A DNA stretch of 64,000 bases from Tetrapyrgos nigripes (Eukaryota; Basidiomycota; Agaricomycetes; Agaricales; Campanellaceae): NCBI GenBank assembly GCA_013368315.1, contig JAACJM010000028.1, positions 558,001 through 622,000 on the forward strand. The letters are read 5' to 3'. Shown here piece after piece: positions 1 to 10,866 of the stretch. Numbering within the stretch: the stretch's first letter is position 1; each line of letters starts with the position of its first letter. The position numbers and the translations under genes were made by a program. The notes beneath the pieces were generated by a model. It did not search any database. It saw only the letters and a list, made by a program, of their open reading frames with translations, and had not been told where the DNA came from.

Positions 1-284
1 ACCTGGGCTTTGTTTCTTTTCTGCGAACACTGAACGGGATAATCTCTTCAAATGGGCAGAATGATGGGCTGCAGCGACAAGTAACGAAGGTGGTTTAGAT
101 GGTGTTTTCTCGGGCTTATCAACGTCCAGCTTTGAATGTCATTTAAGCCATCCCTTTCCAATATGGCGTAACGTCTGCCAGCCGTGAATCACGGAATGCA
201 AGGAGACGTTTCATGGATGTAGAAGCAAATTTGGACGGCTTGCTTGACATTGAAATTTGTAGCTGAACAGAAAAGTAAACGATT

Positions 285-464
285 GATGTGAAGGCCAGAC
301 ATCAGCTAGATTGATGAATTATACATACCTTTAGTGATCTCAACCACCCCTCCTTCAGTACTAACACTTTTGCTGCAGAAGTCCACCGCCTTTGCACAGA
401 TTGCGCCCATGATAATCGAGTCTCGTATAAAACTGGTTGAGATTCTGCTCTCCTCTAAAATGAC
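285..464 (+). repeat. 180-bp dispersed repeat, copy 1
   Basis: This segment matches 15882-16061 over its full 180 bases in the same orientation. The differences seen are almost all transitions, and several change CG in the other copy to TG or CA here. That suggests copy 1 has suffered more cytosine deamination. Both copies contain the stretch ACATCAGCTAGATTGATGAA. Neither has a convincing reading frame, and the parent element is not identified. Confidence 0.85.
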
Positions 465-911
465 AGAGTGAGCCTGGGATCCTGAGAGAAGACAAAATTA
501 GGGCTCCTAGCAGATTGGATGATCTGGTGCCTATCCGTTGATGAGGCCTCAGATTTGGATGGCAGATGGACATCTGGAGGTGCACCATCCAGTGGATACC
601 ATCCGTCCATCCCCAACGACTCTGACTGAAGGGAGGAGAGGGACGTGTCCCACCGATCGATCAGCCGGTCCTGGCAAGGGGGGTTTAAATTTTGAAATGG
701 AGATCTCCACATGAGGTCATTTGTTTCCATCGTGTTCCATTGGCTTCACGTTACCACCATGACTCTCCCAATGTCTTCGTCTCGCTGCCAATGCTTGCCC
801 TTTGTTTCTCGTTCCAGTGTTGTCTGAGTTGAGTGAATTTGACTGTGTGATCCATGTCAGTGGTCTCACTGAGTCTCCCTAACCTCTTTCAGCTGATACT
901 GTTTGTTGATT

Positions 912-1219
912 GAAATGTCTGCATCATCACCCCTATGTACCCCTACCAGGAAAACTGCTGGGATGGTACCAGGAGCTCCAACTCTTGGATTTAGCCTTCC
1001 CTACATATATTCTATCCTATGGATCATGTCAACAAGTAATACAAGGCTTTGATTTCCAAAAAGTCGAAATGTCTGCATCATCACCCATATGTACCCCTAC
1101 CAGGAAAACTGCTGGGGTGGTACCAGGGGCTCCAACTCTTGGATTTAGCTTTCCATGTATCTATTTGATCCCATAGATCAATCCAATAAGTAATAAAAGG
1201 CTTTAATATCCAAAAGTTG
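912..1219 (+). repeat. Two-copy tandem repeat, period 154 bp
   Basis: A unit starting GAAATGTCTGCATCATCACC at 912 recurs at 1066, giving two adjacent copies. Each has the same central block (GTACCCCTACCAGGAAAACT) and the same tail (about AAGGCTTT...TCCAAAA). The second copy has small insertions and transitions. Open frames across it are short, so this is probably a non-coding duplication. Confidence 0.8.
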
Positions 1220-1980
1220 TATCCCTTATGGTTTATTTTCAAGTACATACATCTAACACACCTGCATTTCATATAGACATACAAAGCAGGCAGGTTGAAT
1301 CAAGACCATCCAGCTGAGATCATGAACAAGCTAAATCCAGCAGGATCCTTGTATTGCAGTGTCTGAGGCAAACAACTTGCACTCAGTATCAGTGAGGTTC
1401 ATTCGCACTTTATTTCATTTTGAAAATGAGCTGTTAAACAATACTTTTAGTTTATATTCTGAATTCCATTCAGCACACATTCTACTTAGTTGAAGCTTAC
1501 TATGACATAGTCAATGGCTCTTCACAGACATGAGGAGAGCTTAGTACTGCCTCCTGAATATATAGATGGGCCTATTGTTCAGACAAACACACCTCTTCTT
1601 ATCTCCATACAAGCTGCCTACATTTATGCAGATTGGACCCTTGTGTTTGTTGACCACCAGGTCTTTATTACCTTCCATGTTATGCATCTCCAGCGGAAAT
1701 GTACAGAGGCCGACTTTCAGCCCAGTTCTGAGGTATATTATTTGTGGTTTTCTTTGATCTGAAGCTGGTCCTGAAGCAGACTTTCACTCAGAGTTTTGGT
1801 AGCAGGCCCACATATGTGGTTGGTGGTGCCCTGCACAAGCATCCACTTCTCGCCAAAGTTACCACAGGTAAATCTAAGGCGCAATCAAATTTGACCAAGA
1901 TATCCTACACTCCTGTCAAAATCATTCCTCGTCAGGCTGGGGTCAGGGCAACACCTTCACATTCAGCACATAGTCAGAGA

Positions 1981-2546
1981 CTAACTAGGGCTATGGTCAA
2001 GGCTACCATCTCCCTCCTCTCTTGGTTTGCCTTCCCATTTCTGGCTCAACCCATCTGCAACCACATTCATTCTTCCTGGTATATGCCTTACATCCACAAT
2101 GCAATAAGACATGATACCATCGTGCCAGCAGGCATGGGCTGCATTCAGTTCTCTGTTATTGAGAACGTTTCGTAGGGCTTGGCAATCTGTTTCAATTTCC
2201 ACCAGGAAACCCCAAATTACATCTGAGAACTTGAACTTGAGGGCTGTGAACTCAAGTAAGAATGGTTTGTAGCAGTGTTCTGATGTTGAAGTACATTTGG
2301 AGGCGAAGGCAATGGGATACCTTTTTTCCATGATGATTCCGTCTCTCTTCTTCACCTTCATTCTTTGTGACAGGACCACTGTGAACTCTTCTTTGCATCC
2401 ATCCAAGGTGACGATAAAGTTTGAGTCATCCCACTGTGGGGCCTTCAACACTGGTTCTGATGTCAATGCCACTTTTAACTCCACAAATCCTTTCATGTGC
2501 TTCAGTTTGTAAGCTGACATCGCAGTTCTCCAGGCACTTTTCCCAG
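1981..2546 (-). pseudogene. Gypsy RNase H domain fragment
   Basis: This open segment encodes the end of reverse transcriptase and the RNase H domain. Visible landmarks are FVELKVALTSEPVLKAP, then FIVTLDGC (normally VxTDAS), YPIAFASK, LLEFTALKFKF (normally the ExxA helix), VEIETDCQALR (normally TDHxxL) and HIPGRMNVVADGLSQ, the standard HxPGxxNxxADxLS end of gypsy RNase H. Several catalytic acidic positions are changed, so the enzyme would not work even if joined to the rest. The upstream border is the insertion point of family A copy 1, with CCAG as candidate target duplication. Confidence 0.85.
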
Positions 2547-5187
2547 TAATAGGTGTCTTTTGCATAAGTGTAGAACAAACACAAACTTAAAGACTTTTAT
2601 ACAAATAGTAAAGTGCAAGCGTTCCAAGTAGTCAGAATACTCAACAGTTCACTTGTACTACAAGGACTTTTGGGGGTTTTGGTAGGGGTTTTGCACAAAT
2701 GCACACAAGTTAAACACACACAAAGACTATAACAAGTCCACAAAGATATAACCAACAGTTTCAATTCACAATTTGTAGGCCCAAATGCCTTATAACCAGT
2801 TTCACAAGTCTGAGGACACACAAAAACCAACAAATTTGATTCAACACTATTATACTCGATGCAAGTGAGGTAAATTTGGTAGAAGCATAGTCCATGTTTC
2901 GCAGTCTCTACAGCTAGCGCTAGTGAGATGACTGATACTCTACAGTATGTGGCTTGAGTAACTACGAGAAATACCTAGTCCTTTTATACTACTCACAGCT
3001 ACTACTATACAGTTCTACATTTCTTTTAATGTCTGCTAAAAGGTACATAAGAAAACAGAAATATTAGTCTAATTGCCAGTCCATGCTTGTCCGTACTACT
3101 AGATTAAGTAGGTACTTTCTAATTAGGGTATCTAGGAAATGTAGAATATTATCTAAAACTAATAGGGCTTTCTATGTTCCTTTCACTTCATCCTCTTGAC
3201 TAAGAGTACCTTTCTGGAACTGGCAGCCATAGTCATTCTGACTCACATAGCTCCACCATCCATGCTGGGCTCCACTTGTATGACTCACATTCCTTTACTG
3301 CCAATCAGTTGCTATAGGTTTGTGTAGTCTTCTGCTTATTCCTACTCTTATGTTCTTCTGGTGCTACTATAGACTGGGTGTTTATAGAATTCATTTTTAG
3401 TATACCGCCAGTTTGTAGTATAGTACTCTTATAGATGAGTCCTGCTCTCTATAAGGTCCTACATATCCTTTGTAGTCACACTTGTACCAACGAGAACACC
3501 TCAGTCATCAGGCACACATCTCACTGATCTTACCACTGCATTCGGAAATATCTTTACCCTTTTGGGGCTCTCTCATTATGACTCATTCCTTAGATCACGT
3601 ACTGGTGGTAATGAAATATGGGCTTTATTCCTTCACCGCTAGTCCATCTCTTTAGTACCATATGAAAGCTGAGCTTCCTAGGAACTCATACATATATACT
3701 TTGTCCTACTTTTATATCCTTACTGCCTTTCAAAAGACTATTCCTTTTGTTCTGTTTACAAGCAAGGTATCGCTTGTTATACCACTAGTTCAGACATAGT
3801 CAGTTACTATGGTTTTCCTCCGATTTCTCTGATTATGGCATCATTCTAAACCAGTGATCATTTAGCACTAGAGTCTGGGTTGTATAGCCTATGCGTTCCT
3901 TGCCTGTGAATAGGGGCTTCACTTTCCCTTGAGTCACACTGGCGGTACTAAGCACATTATAGTAGGAATGGTTACAAAGTCTTGATAGAACTTTGTATAG
4001 TATATGGGGTGGATCTGCTACTATAACTGAAGCACTGTACACATCAACCATAGTACTTAGAATAAGCATATCCTATTCATAAGTACTTAGTTTTATTGTA
4101 CTGGCACATACACTTAGTCCACTAGCGCTTTAACTAGCAGTTCGGTAATAGGTGGTTTGTGTAATTAAGTGCTAGGAACTACACCCAAACACAAAACCGT
4201 ATACAAATGTAAATGAGACAAGTGTTCCGAGTAGTCAGAGTACTCAATCTTCCAGTTTACTTGTACTATAAGTACTTTTGATCAGGGTTTTTCAATGAAG
4301 TTAGTGCTTAGCGCGCGACACAATAAACACAAGTTTAACACCAAATCAAACACTTGTAGGCCACAGTTGCCTTAAAATCAAACACTTAATAGACCAAAAG
4401 GTCAACACAAAGATCACAGTTATAACCACAAAATGTTCAATTTAAACTCTATTATCTCCAACACAATGTTTATACTCGCAGAGAGTGCAGTTAAGTTTGT
4501 TTTAGAAGCTTTAGTCCATGTTCTGTACTGATGGATAGCTGAACTCTCTGGGATCCCGTACATATATAATTTGTCCTACTTTTGTCCACATGTACCTTTT
4601 ACAGATACTTAAGATTCCCTTGAAGCCATCTTAGTACTACAGGATTTACCAATACATAGATCTAGACCTAGTGTGCTTGTCTGCATGTCCGATCTTAGCA
4701 CTGTCTTCTCTGATCAACCTTTTGGCTGAGGATTGTGCTGCTTATGCATTCCTATGCCCATGAATAGGGGCTATCTCACACTTCACTGTCCCTTTGGATC
4801 ACACTAGCAGTACTAGTAGTTATAATAGGATTCGAAAGCCTTTGTAGGCTATCTTTATTATTTGGTGGGTCTGCTATCATAACTCCAACCTATCATAGTA
4901 CTTAGAATGAGTTGTTTCTCCATCCATAAGCACTTAATATTATTGTACCATTGTTTTCTAGTCCTGCTAGGTATTAACTAGCAGTTCAGGGCTCACCCTA
5001 GTCCTCTTATTCCCTTAAAGAACATCAAAAACTGATATTATGGACCAAAATCTAAGTATGTATACAGCAATTTTGTATGGCATATCATTGGGACTCACTC
5101 TAGTCCTTTATATACCAATTGAAGTGGTGAACCAGCTTTCTAACCACCAATTAATGTTTCTATATGTGAATTTTGTATGGCGTATCA
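2547..5187. mobile_element. Family A repeat element, copy 1 (split by nested element B)
   Basis: A 1.7 kb non-coding element occupies 2547-4145 and 5092-5187, interrupted by element B. It begins TAATAGGTGTCTTTTG and ends GTATCA, matching the uninterrupted copy at 7423-9015 along its length with mostly transition differences. The flanks are CCAG at 2543-2546 and CTGG at 5188-5191, a weak 4-bp duplication with two transitions. It has no terminal inverted repeats and no long reading frame. Read on the minus strand it starts TGATA and ends CTATTA, so a solo LTR of an unidentified retrotransposon is the best guess. Confidence 0.8.
4146..5087. mobile_element. Element B, shortened family A relative, nested in copy 1
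   Basis: This 942-bp element shares both ends with family A (TAATAGGTG start, CATATCA end) and scattered inner blocks, but is shorter and diverged. The flanks are TCGG (4142-4145) and TTGG (5088-5091). Removing the element and one flank recreates the sequence found uninterrupted in copy 2 near 8926 (GCAGTTCGGGACTCACTC). That proves the insertion and a 4-bp target duplication, with one C-to-T change since. Confidence 0.85.
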
Positions 5188-5225
5188 CTGGCTCCCTTGG
5201 GTATGTTGACCTCCTTTAATAGGTC

Positions 5226-6309
5226 TCATAATGGTCCTTCCTTTCTTGCATAACCTTTGACTTGGTCGTGGAAGTACCCTGTCAACCCAAGGAAGGATGA
5301 CAAATGTAACACATCATCTGGGACTGGCCAATCAATGATAGCGGTAAGCTTTGCTGAATCGGTTGTGACTCTGTCACTGTTTACTTTAGCATCTGCAAAG
5401 ATACCTTTGGAGATGAAGAACTCAGATTTGGCTGTGGATAAAGATAAGTCCCTTTCCCTGACTCTTTTGAAGATTCTCTTTAACTTCCCCATCATCTCCC
5501 CAAAGGTGTTTGCTGCTGCCCCTCTGTCATCCACGAATAGTTCGATGGTGCCATCTCGCAATAGGTCGTTTAGATTTTCTGCCGTTAGGTGTGCAAAGGT
5601 TGATGGAGCACCTGTAAGTCCAAACAGCATGTGAATGTACCAAAAGTAGCCCCTGCCTTCGATGTAGAACACGGTGTATGGTCTGGATTCTGGTGTGACT
5701 TCTACTGCATAGAACCCTGAGGCGAAGTTGAAGAAGAATAGGTACTTGTGGCTGCTTAGAGCCTGCTGTTTAGTTCTGATGTCGCCTTGGGGCATTGGTG
5801 CAATTTTGGTGTATTTGTTGACTTCTGTGAAGTTTTGACAAATCCTCCATTTTGGTGGTTTTGCTTGGTTCAGGTCTCGGGGGTAGATTCTGGAAGTGTG
5901 ATGGTAGTCCTGCTGCTATGCACTGGTTGTTAATACGATGTTGTAGCTCCTCTAATGATAGTCCTCCTTTTTCATGGGCCTTTTTTGCTAGAGTCATTGG
6001 CGAAACACACTTTACATCATCTGGCTTTACATGCTGAATAATGCCTGCTGTGAGTAATTCATCCAGTTTCCCATGTAGATAGTCCCTTTGTGGCGGTGTT
6101 AGGTGCTTTTGTCCCACCTTTGTCTGCATCTTCACTCCCTCTGGTATATTCAGCATGTGCACTGCCCCTTTGACTGGCTGTACTTTGCCAACTGATAGTG
6201 CGAAACAGTCTGCATACTCAGCGATTAATTCCTCCACCTGGCAGCATTCCTCTGGTTCCAAGTTGTTCCCTATTTTCACTGACTTTAACACTTCACACAC
6301 CTGTTCCAA
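5226..6309 (-). pseudogene. Gypsy reverse transcriptase fragments
   Basis: Two overlapping open segments in different frames cover most of a Ty3/gypsy reverse transcriptase. 6309-5770 carries the N-terminal part (LTPPQRDYLHGKLDELL, then GIIQHVKPDDVKCVSPM). 5795-5226 carries YTVFYIEGRGYFWYIHMLFG, then GAPSTFAHL and the active-site box LFVDD (YxDD family), followed by FLGLTGYFHDQVKGYA. The frame changes at about 5780-5795, so the gene is frameshifted. The C-terminal side is interrupted by family A copy 1 at 5187. Confidence 0.9.
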
Positions 6310-6971
6310 GGTAAAGGCTCCCCTTTCGCCATTGTTTTAGGTAAACACTGATCCATTCAACATGTCTCTATCCAGGGCCTCAGGTATGATGTCCACTCCC
6401 AGTGGATGGTCTACGGCTTCACCTGGCTCAACGAAGTGTATGGATGGCACATTATCGTCTGTTGTGTTGGAATGGTTAGCATTGTTTTTGGAACTGGAAT
6501 CAGTAGCATTGGGGACTCCCCTGGAGGGGGGTTTATCATCACCCCCCAGTACATCTTCACGCTTGAGCTTACTAAAAGCCTGTTTCATCTCTGCTATGGT
6601 GTTTCAACCTCTTCCCCATTGGTATCTCAATCTGTCTCTCTATCCTGTTTCCGTTCTGCCTTCCTTTTTTCACCCTGTTACTTCAACCTCTCTAACAACT
6701 TGCGCCTTCATTGTGTGTCACATTCTTTTGGAGTTTCAAATATGAAAGAGTATGGTGTTGATGATTTTTTGGTTTCCTGTGTATTGTGATAAGTGGGTAT
6801 CTCTTCTTCTTTTTCAAATGGAAGTTGAGGGACTTCGCTGTCCCCTGGGGTATCTGGAGGTACAGATACCCCATTTACATTACACACTTCGCCATTCAGC
6901 TTAGTTTTCAGATCCCCTTCCTTTGGCAAATCTGTTACTTCCTCCAATATCAGCATCTGATCCAGGTCCCC
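6310..6971 (-). pseudogene. Gypsy protease-RT linker remains
   Basis: Between the protease and reverse transcriptase the minus strand keeps only short frames rich in acidic and polar residues (for example 6588-6337). This fits the poorly conserved linker of such polyproteins. Nothing diagnostic is visible and stops are frequent. Confidence 0.4.
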
Positions 6972-7418
6972 TCATAGGACCTCACGTTTCCTTTCAGCTG
7001 CCTTCTCTTCATCCTCTACCTCCTCTATCATTGCCACAAATGCTTTTTTGCTCAAGTTGACTTCCTTTCCCAGACCTTTATTGAATATTGTTCTTGACTC
7101 TTTCCCCACTTTCACTTGTATGGTGTCGTTCTCGTATTCGTGAATAGCTTTGAAGTGTTGCAATAATGGTTTCCCAAACAGTAAGTCCCAGCTCCCTCTA
7201 CTGTCAAAAACCTCGAATGACCCTTCAACCTCCAGGCCTTTAACCCACACCATGTCTTTCCAGCTTGTGATTCATGGTACCATGTGGCCATCTGCCATGT
7301 GTATGATTTTGGTTGATTTGCCCCAACCACTGATCTTCTGACACAATCTGTTGTATACATCTATGTCCATGCAGGCTGCCATTGCTCCATTGTTGACCAC
7401 TGCTGATACCCATGCTAC
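6972..7418 (-). pseudogene. Gypsy aspartic protease (retropepsin) fragment
   Basis: The minus strand reads through a retropepsin-like segment: AWVSAVVNNGAMAACM, then IIHMADGHMVP, a TGA stop, then WKDMVWVKGLEVEGSFEVFD and SWDLLFGKPLLQHFKAIHEY. Fungal gypsy proteases normally have D-S/D-GA at the active site. Here it reads NNGA, so the catalytic aspartate looks lost. The DLLFGKPLL and YENDTIQV blocks are typical of the C-terminal half. Family A copy 2 is inserted just upstream of the active site (TTGT duplication). Confidence 0.75.
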
Positions 7419-7422
7419 TTGT

Positions 7423-9015
7423 TAATAGGTGTCTTTTGCGTAAGTGTAGAACAAACACAAACTTAAAGACTTTTATACAAATAGTAAAGTGTGAGCATTC
7501 CAAGTAGTCAGAATACTCAACAGTTCACTTGTACTACAAGGACTTTTGGGGGTTTTGGTAGGGGTTGTGCATGACTGCACACAAGTTAAACACACACAAA
7601 GACTATAACAAGTCCACAAAGATATAACCAACAGTTTCAATTCGCCTTATAACCAGTTTCACAAGTCCAAGGACACAAAAACCAACAAATTTGATTCAAC
7701 ACTATTGATCCACACACAAGTGAGGTAAATTTGGTAGAAGCATAGTCCATGTTTTGCAGTCTCTACAGCTAGTGCTAGTGAGATGACCAATACTCTACAG
7801 TACGTGGTTTGAGTAACTACAAGAAATACCTAGTCCTTTTATACTACTCGCAGCTACTACTATACAGTTCTACATTTCTTTTAATGTCTGCTAAAAGGTA
7901 CATAAGAAGGGTATCTAGGAAATGTAGAATATTATCTAAAACTAATAGGGCTTTCTATGTTCCCTTCGCTTCATCCTCTTGACTAAGAGTACCTTTCTGG
8001 AACTGGCAGCTGTAGTCATTCTGACTCACATAGCTCCACCATCCATGCTGGGCTCCACTCATATGACTCACATTCCTTTACTGCCAATCAGTCGCTATAG
8101 GTTTGTGTAGTCTCCTGCTTATTCCTCCTCTTATGTTCTTCTGGCGCTACTATAGACTTGGTGTTTATAGACTTCGTTTCTAGTATACCACCAGTTAGTT
8201 CTTATAGATGAGTCCTGCTCTCTATAAGGTCCTACATATCTTTTGTAGTCGCACTTGTACCAATGAGAATGCCTCAGTCATCAGGCACACATCTTGCCGA
8301 TCTTACTGCTGCATTCAGAAATATCTTTACCCTTTTGGGGCTCTCTCGTTATGACTCATTCCTTAGATCGCGTACTGGCAGTAATGAGCTATGGGCTTTA
8401 TTCCTTCACCACTAGTCCATCCCTTTAGTACCATATGAAAGCTGAGCTTCCTAGGAACTCGTACATATATACTTTGTCCTACTTTTCTATCCTTACTGCC
8501 TTTCAGAAGACTATTCCTTCTGTTTTGCTTACAAGTGAGGTATCGCTTGTTATACCGCTAGTTCAGACATAGTTGGTTACTAGGGCTATCCTCTGATTTC
8601 TCCAATTATGACGCCATTTCTAAACCAGTGATTGTTTAGCACTAGAGTCTGGGTTGTATAGCCTACATGTTCCTTGCCCATGAATAGGGGCTTCATTTTC
8701 CCTTGAATTGCACTGGCGATACTAAGTGCGTTATAGTAGGAATGGTTACAAAGTCTTTATAGAACTTTGTATAGTATATGGGGTGGATCTGCTACTATAA
8801 CTGAAGCACTGTACACATCAACCATAGTACTTAGAATAAGCATATCCTATTCATAAGTACTTAGTTTTATTGTACTGGCGCATACACTTAGTCCACTAGC
8901 GCTTTAACTAGCAGTTCGGGACTCACTCTAGTCCTTTATATACCAATTGAAGTGGTGAATCAGCTTTCTAACTGCCAATTAACGTTTCTATATGCGAATT
9001 TTGTATGGCATATCA
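7423..9015. mobile_element. Family A repeat element, copy 2 (uninterrupted)
   Basis: A 1593-bp non-coding element starting TAATAGGTGTCTTTTG and ending CATATCA. It is flanked by an exact 4-bp duplication, TTGT at 7419-7422 and 9016-9019. It matches copy 1 throughout and shows the empty site of element B at about 8926. It has no inverted repeats and no coding capacity. It separates the gag/zinc-knuckle part of the gypsy element from its protease. Confidence 0.85.
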
Positions 9016-9176
9016 TTGTTTGTTTTTGTCCACTAATTCAACCAATGTGTTGAACAGTTCACTCATATGGCTTAGTACACTCTCAACAGTATGCACATTG
9101 AAAATATCATTTTCAGATACATAATTGTGATCACTGTTCAAGCAAGAGTCCCTAACCTGGGTCACACAGTTGCCGT

Positions 9177-9590
9177 CTACTCTGTTGACCCTTCCCCATT
9201 TCCCAGATTGAAGCCTGCAAAAATGTCCTCTATGTCTTCACTCTCCACCACATTGACTCTGACTGCATTGCTCCTTCCCAATTCCCTTTGTATGAATGCT
9301 CTCCAATCTCCTTCAGTCAGTGTGATTTTGTTGGATGACATGCAAGGCATATCCTTCCCATGCCACTTCTTTCCGCACTTGAAACATTCCCCTGATCCTG
9401 GCATGAGTGTTCCTGGGACATATGGGTATGACATGGTTTCATTGAAGGTGACTTTGGTGCCATGTTTCAGGTGGAACTGTCTGATGTTGTCTTTCCAGTC
9501 ATTCACACCCTGTGGAGTATTTGGGTGTTGGATGTATGCGGCTAGATTGGTGCATAATGTGTTCTTCTGTGCTTCTGTGTAGCAGCTCAT
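9177..9590 (-). pseudogene. Gypsy nucleocapsid fragment with zinc knuckle
   Basis: This open segment carries a retroviral-type zinc knuckle, CFKCGKKWHGKDMPC, close to the CX2CX4HX4C pattern but with five residues before the last cysteine. Upstream residues (YIQHPNTPQGVNDWKDNIRQ, FHLKHGT) fit the end of a gag protein. In life it would have been joined to the gag segment at 10699-9692; about 100 bases with stops separate them. Confidence 0.75.
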
Positions 9591-9691
9591 GACTGGCCTT
9601 CTGGCAAATGGAAGTGCTGGCAGAGGTGATGAGATTTGTGCATTGGCAAAGCTCTGGCTAGGGGTTTACTGGGTGTTTCTGGTACTGGTGG

Positions 9692-10699
9692 TCATTGATT
9701 GTTTTGTTCTTCCATCTTCCTCAACCTATCCTTCTCCTCCTTTGTGTCCTTAATGGTTTGGACCCCCACTGCCTTGATTGTGTCTGTGTATTCTTGCCAA
9801 TTCTTGGCTTCTGCTGAGACGTTCCTCCTTAGCACTTTCAGGAGGTTCTCATGCACCAACACTATGTCAGATGCTGAGTCCGCTATCCCAGTGGCCTTGG
9901 CAATGTCTAATAGACAATGGGCAAAGTGTTGGTGGGTCCATTCCTCTGTGTCCTCATCCCTCATTCCTAATTCTGCCCAAGTGATTTGCAAAGCGAGTAG
10001 CTCCTTCCTTTGGTCGGACAATGTGGGTTTTGCAACTACTGGCACTGGGAACTCCTTTAGGAACTCGTCTGAGAACATGTCCCAGTTGGATTTCTTCTCC
10101 TTGCCCAACTCCTTGTACCAGGTATCAGCTCGGCTACCCACTTTGAAAAAGAGGTGCATCTTTTTCCCTTTTCTCTCTTCTGTTACATTGGCTCCTATCA
10201 TATATAGTTCAGCGTCTCGCAAGAAGTCTAATGGATTTAACTTCTTGTCCGTTCCTCCTGTGAACTTTGGGATGACTGTAGTCATGTTGCGAGTATTCAA
10301 TTTCAGTTCTGGTTCTGTTTCTGGTGTTGGTGGTCGAGAAGGGAAGCGTGACTGGGGTGCCGAGGGGCATATGAGCTGGTTTCTGATGCGATAGACATAT
10401 TCTACCCAAGTTTCAGTTGGCTGTTTGCCGTGCTGTTCTTCACCAGGTGGTGGCAAAGTAGGTGGCGTATGATGTTCTATGTTAGATGGTGTGTGGCTGT
10501 CTGCAGATACTGAGCTATCTTGCAATGGCTCTGTAAGCGATGATTCTGTTATCAACGACTCGGTTGAGAATGTGGCTGAGGTGGTTGGTACGGAATTATT
10601 TGGGAGAAAGCGGCCTCTACTGTCTCGTGGTCTGTTCGCTATTTTGTCAGTTGTTCGATTTTTCGGTGGTTTTTTTGTGTTATCGTACTCCGTATGCAT
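9692..10699 (-). pseudogene. Gypsy gag (capsid) fragment
   Basis: A 335-codon open frame starting MHTEYDNTKKPPKNRTTDK. The first 130 residues are polar, Ser/Pro/Thr-rich and probably disordered. From about residue 140 (IPKFTGGTDKKLNPLDFLRD) it matches the retrotransposon gag pattern, including KMHLFFKVGSRADTWYKEL and WDMFSDEFLKEFP. A charged helical end (KDTKEEKDRLRKMEEQNNQ) follows. It is the best-preserved part of the element and starts at its 5' side, but no flanking LTR could be recognised beyond 10706. Confidence 0.85.
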
Positions 10700-10866
10700 G
10701 TGCTAGTATTGTGTGTGGTCTAGAATTGCGCTCTCATCACCAAGATGGCATAGCCAGCGGTGATGATAGCTTGATGATGATGATGTGTCATGTTGTCCTC
10801 CTGTCTGTCTACTAGGCACTACTAGGCCTAATGCTACTAGTAAATATGTACAAACATCGCCTAAAC

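Larger units (their letters stand above)
1..1759. other. Intergenic, repeat-bearing left edge
   Basis: No gene is supported here. Open frames are short and none resembles a known protein. The stretch holds one copy of a 180-bp dispersed repeat (285-464) and a two-copy tandem repeat (912-1219). The part nearest 1,760 may be unrecognisable remains of the gypsy integrase region, since the decayed polyprotein reads in this direction. Confidence 0.5.
1760..10706 (-). mobile_element. Decayed Ty3/gypsy retrotransposon with nested insertions
   Basis: On the minus strand the order is gag, zinc knuckle, protease, reverse transcriptase, RNase H, which is the Ty3/gypsy order. Two non-coding family A elements (7423-9015 and 2547-5187) cut it in the protease and between reverse transcriptase and RNase H. 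Below about 1981 a weak trace of the polyprotein continues, with stops, to about 1760. No integrase zinc-binding motif or catalytic core was found, and no pair of flanking LTRs was recognised. The element is clearly dead: besides the insertions it has in-frame stops and frameshifts. Confidence 0.85.

Noticed and set aside
1100..1980. Integrase of the gypsy element
   Set aside because: No HHCC zinc motif or DDE core could be read in any frame; only a weak trace of the linker after RNase H is visible.
1744..2175. 143-codon plus-strand frame
   Set aside because: It lies antisense to the RNase H end of the gypsy element and has no motif of its own.
9699..10394. 231-codon plus-strand frame
   Set aside because: It is the complement of the gag frame, and gag has recognisable domain sequence on the minus strand.
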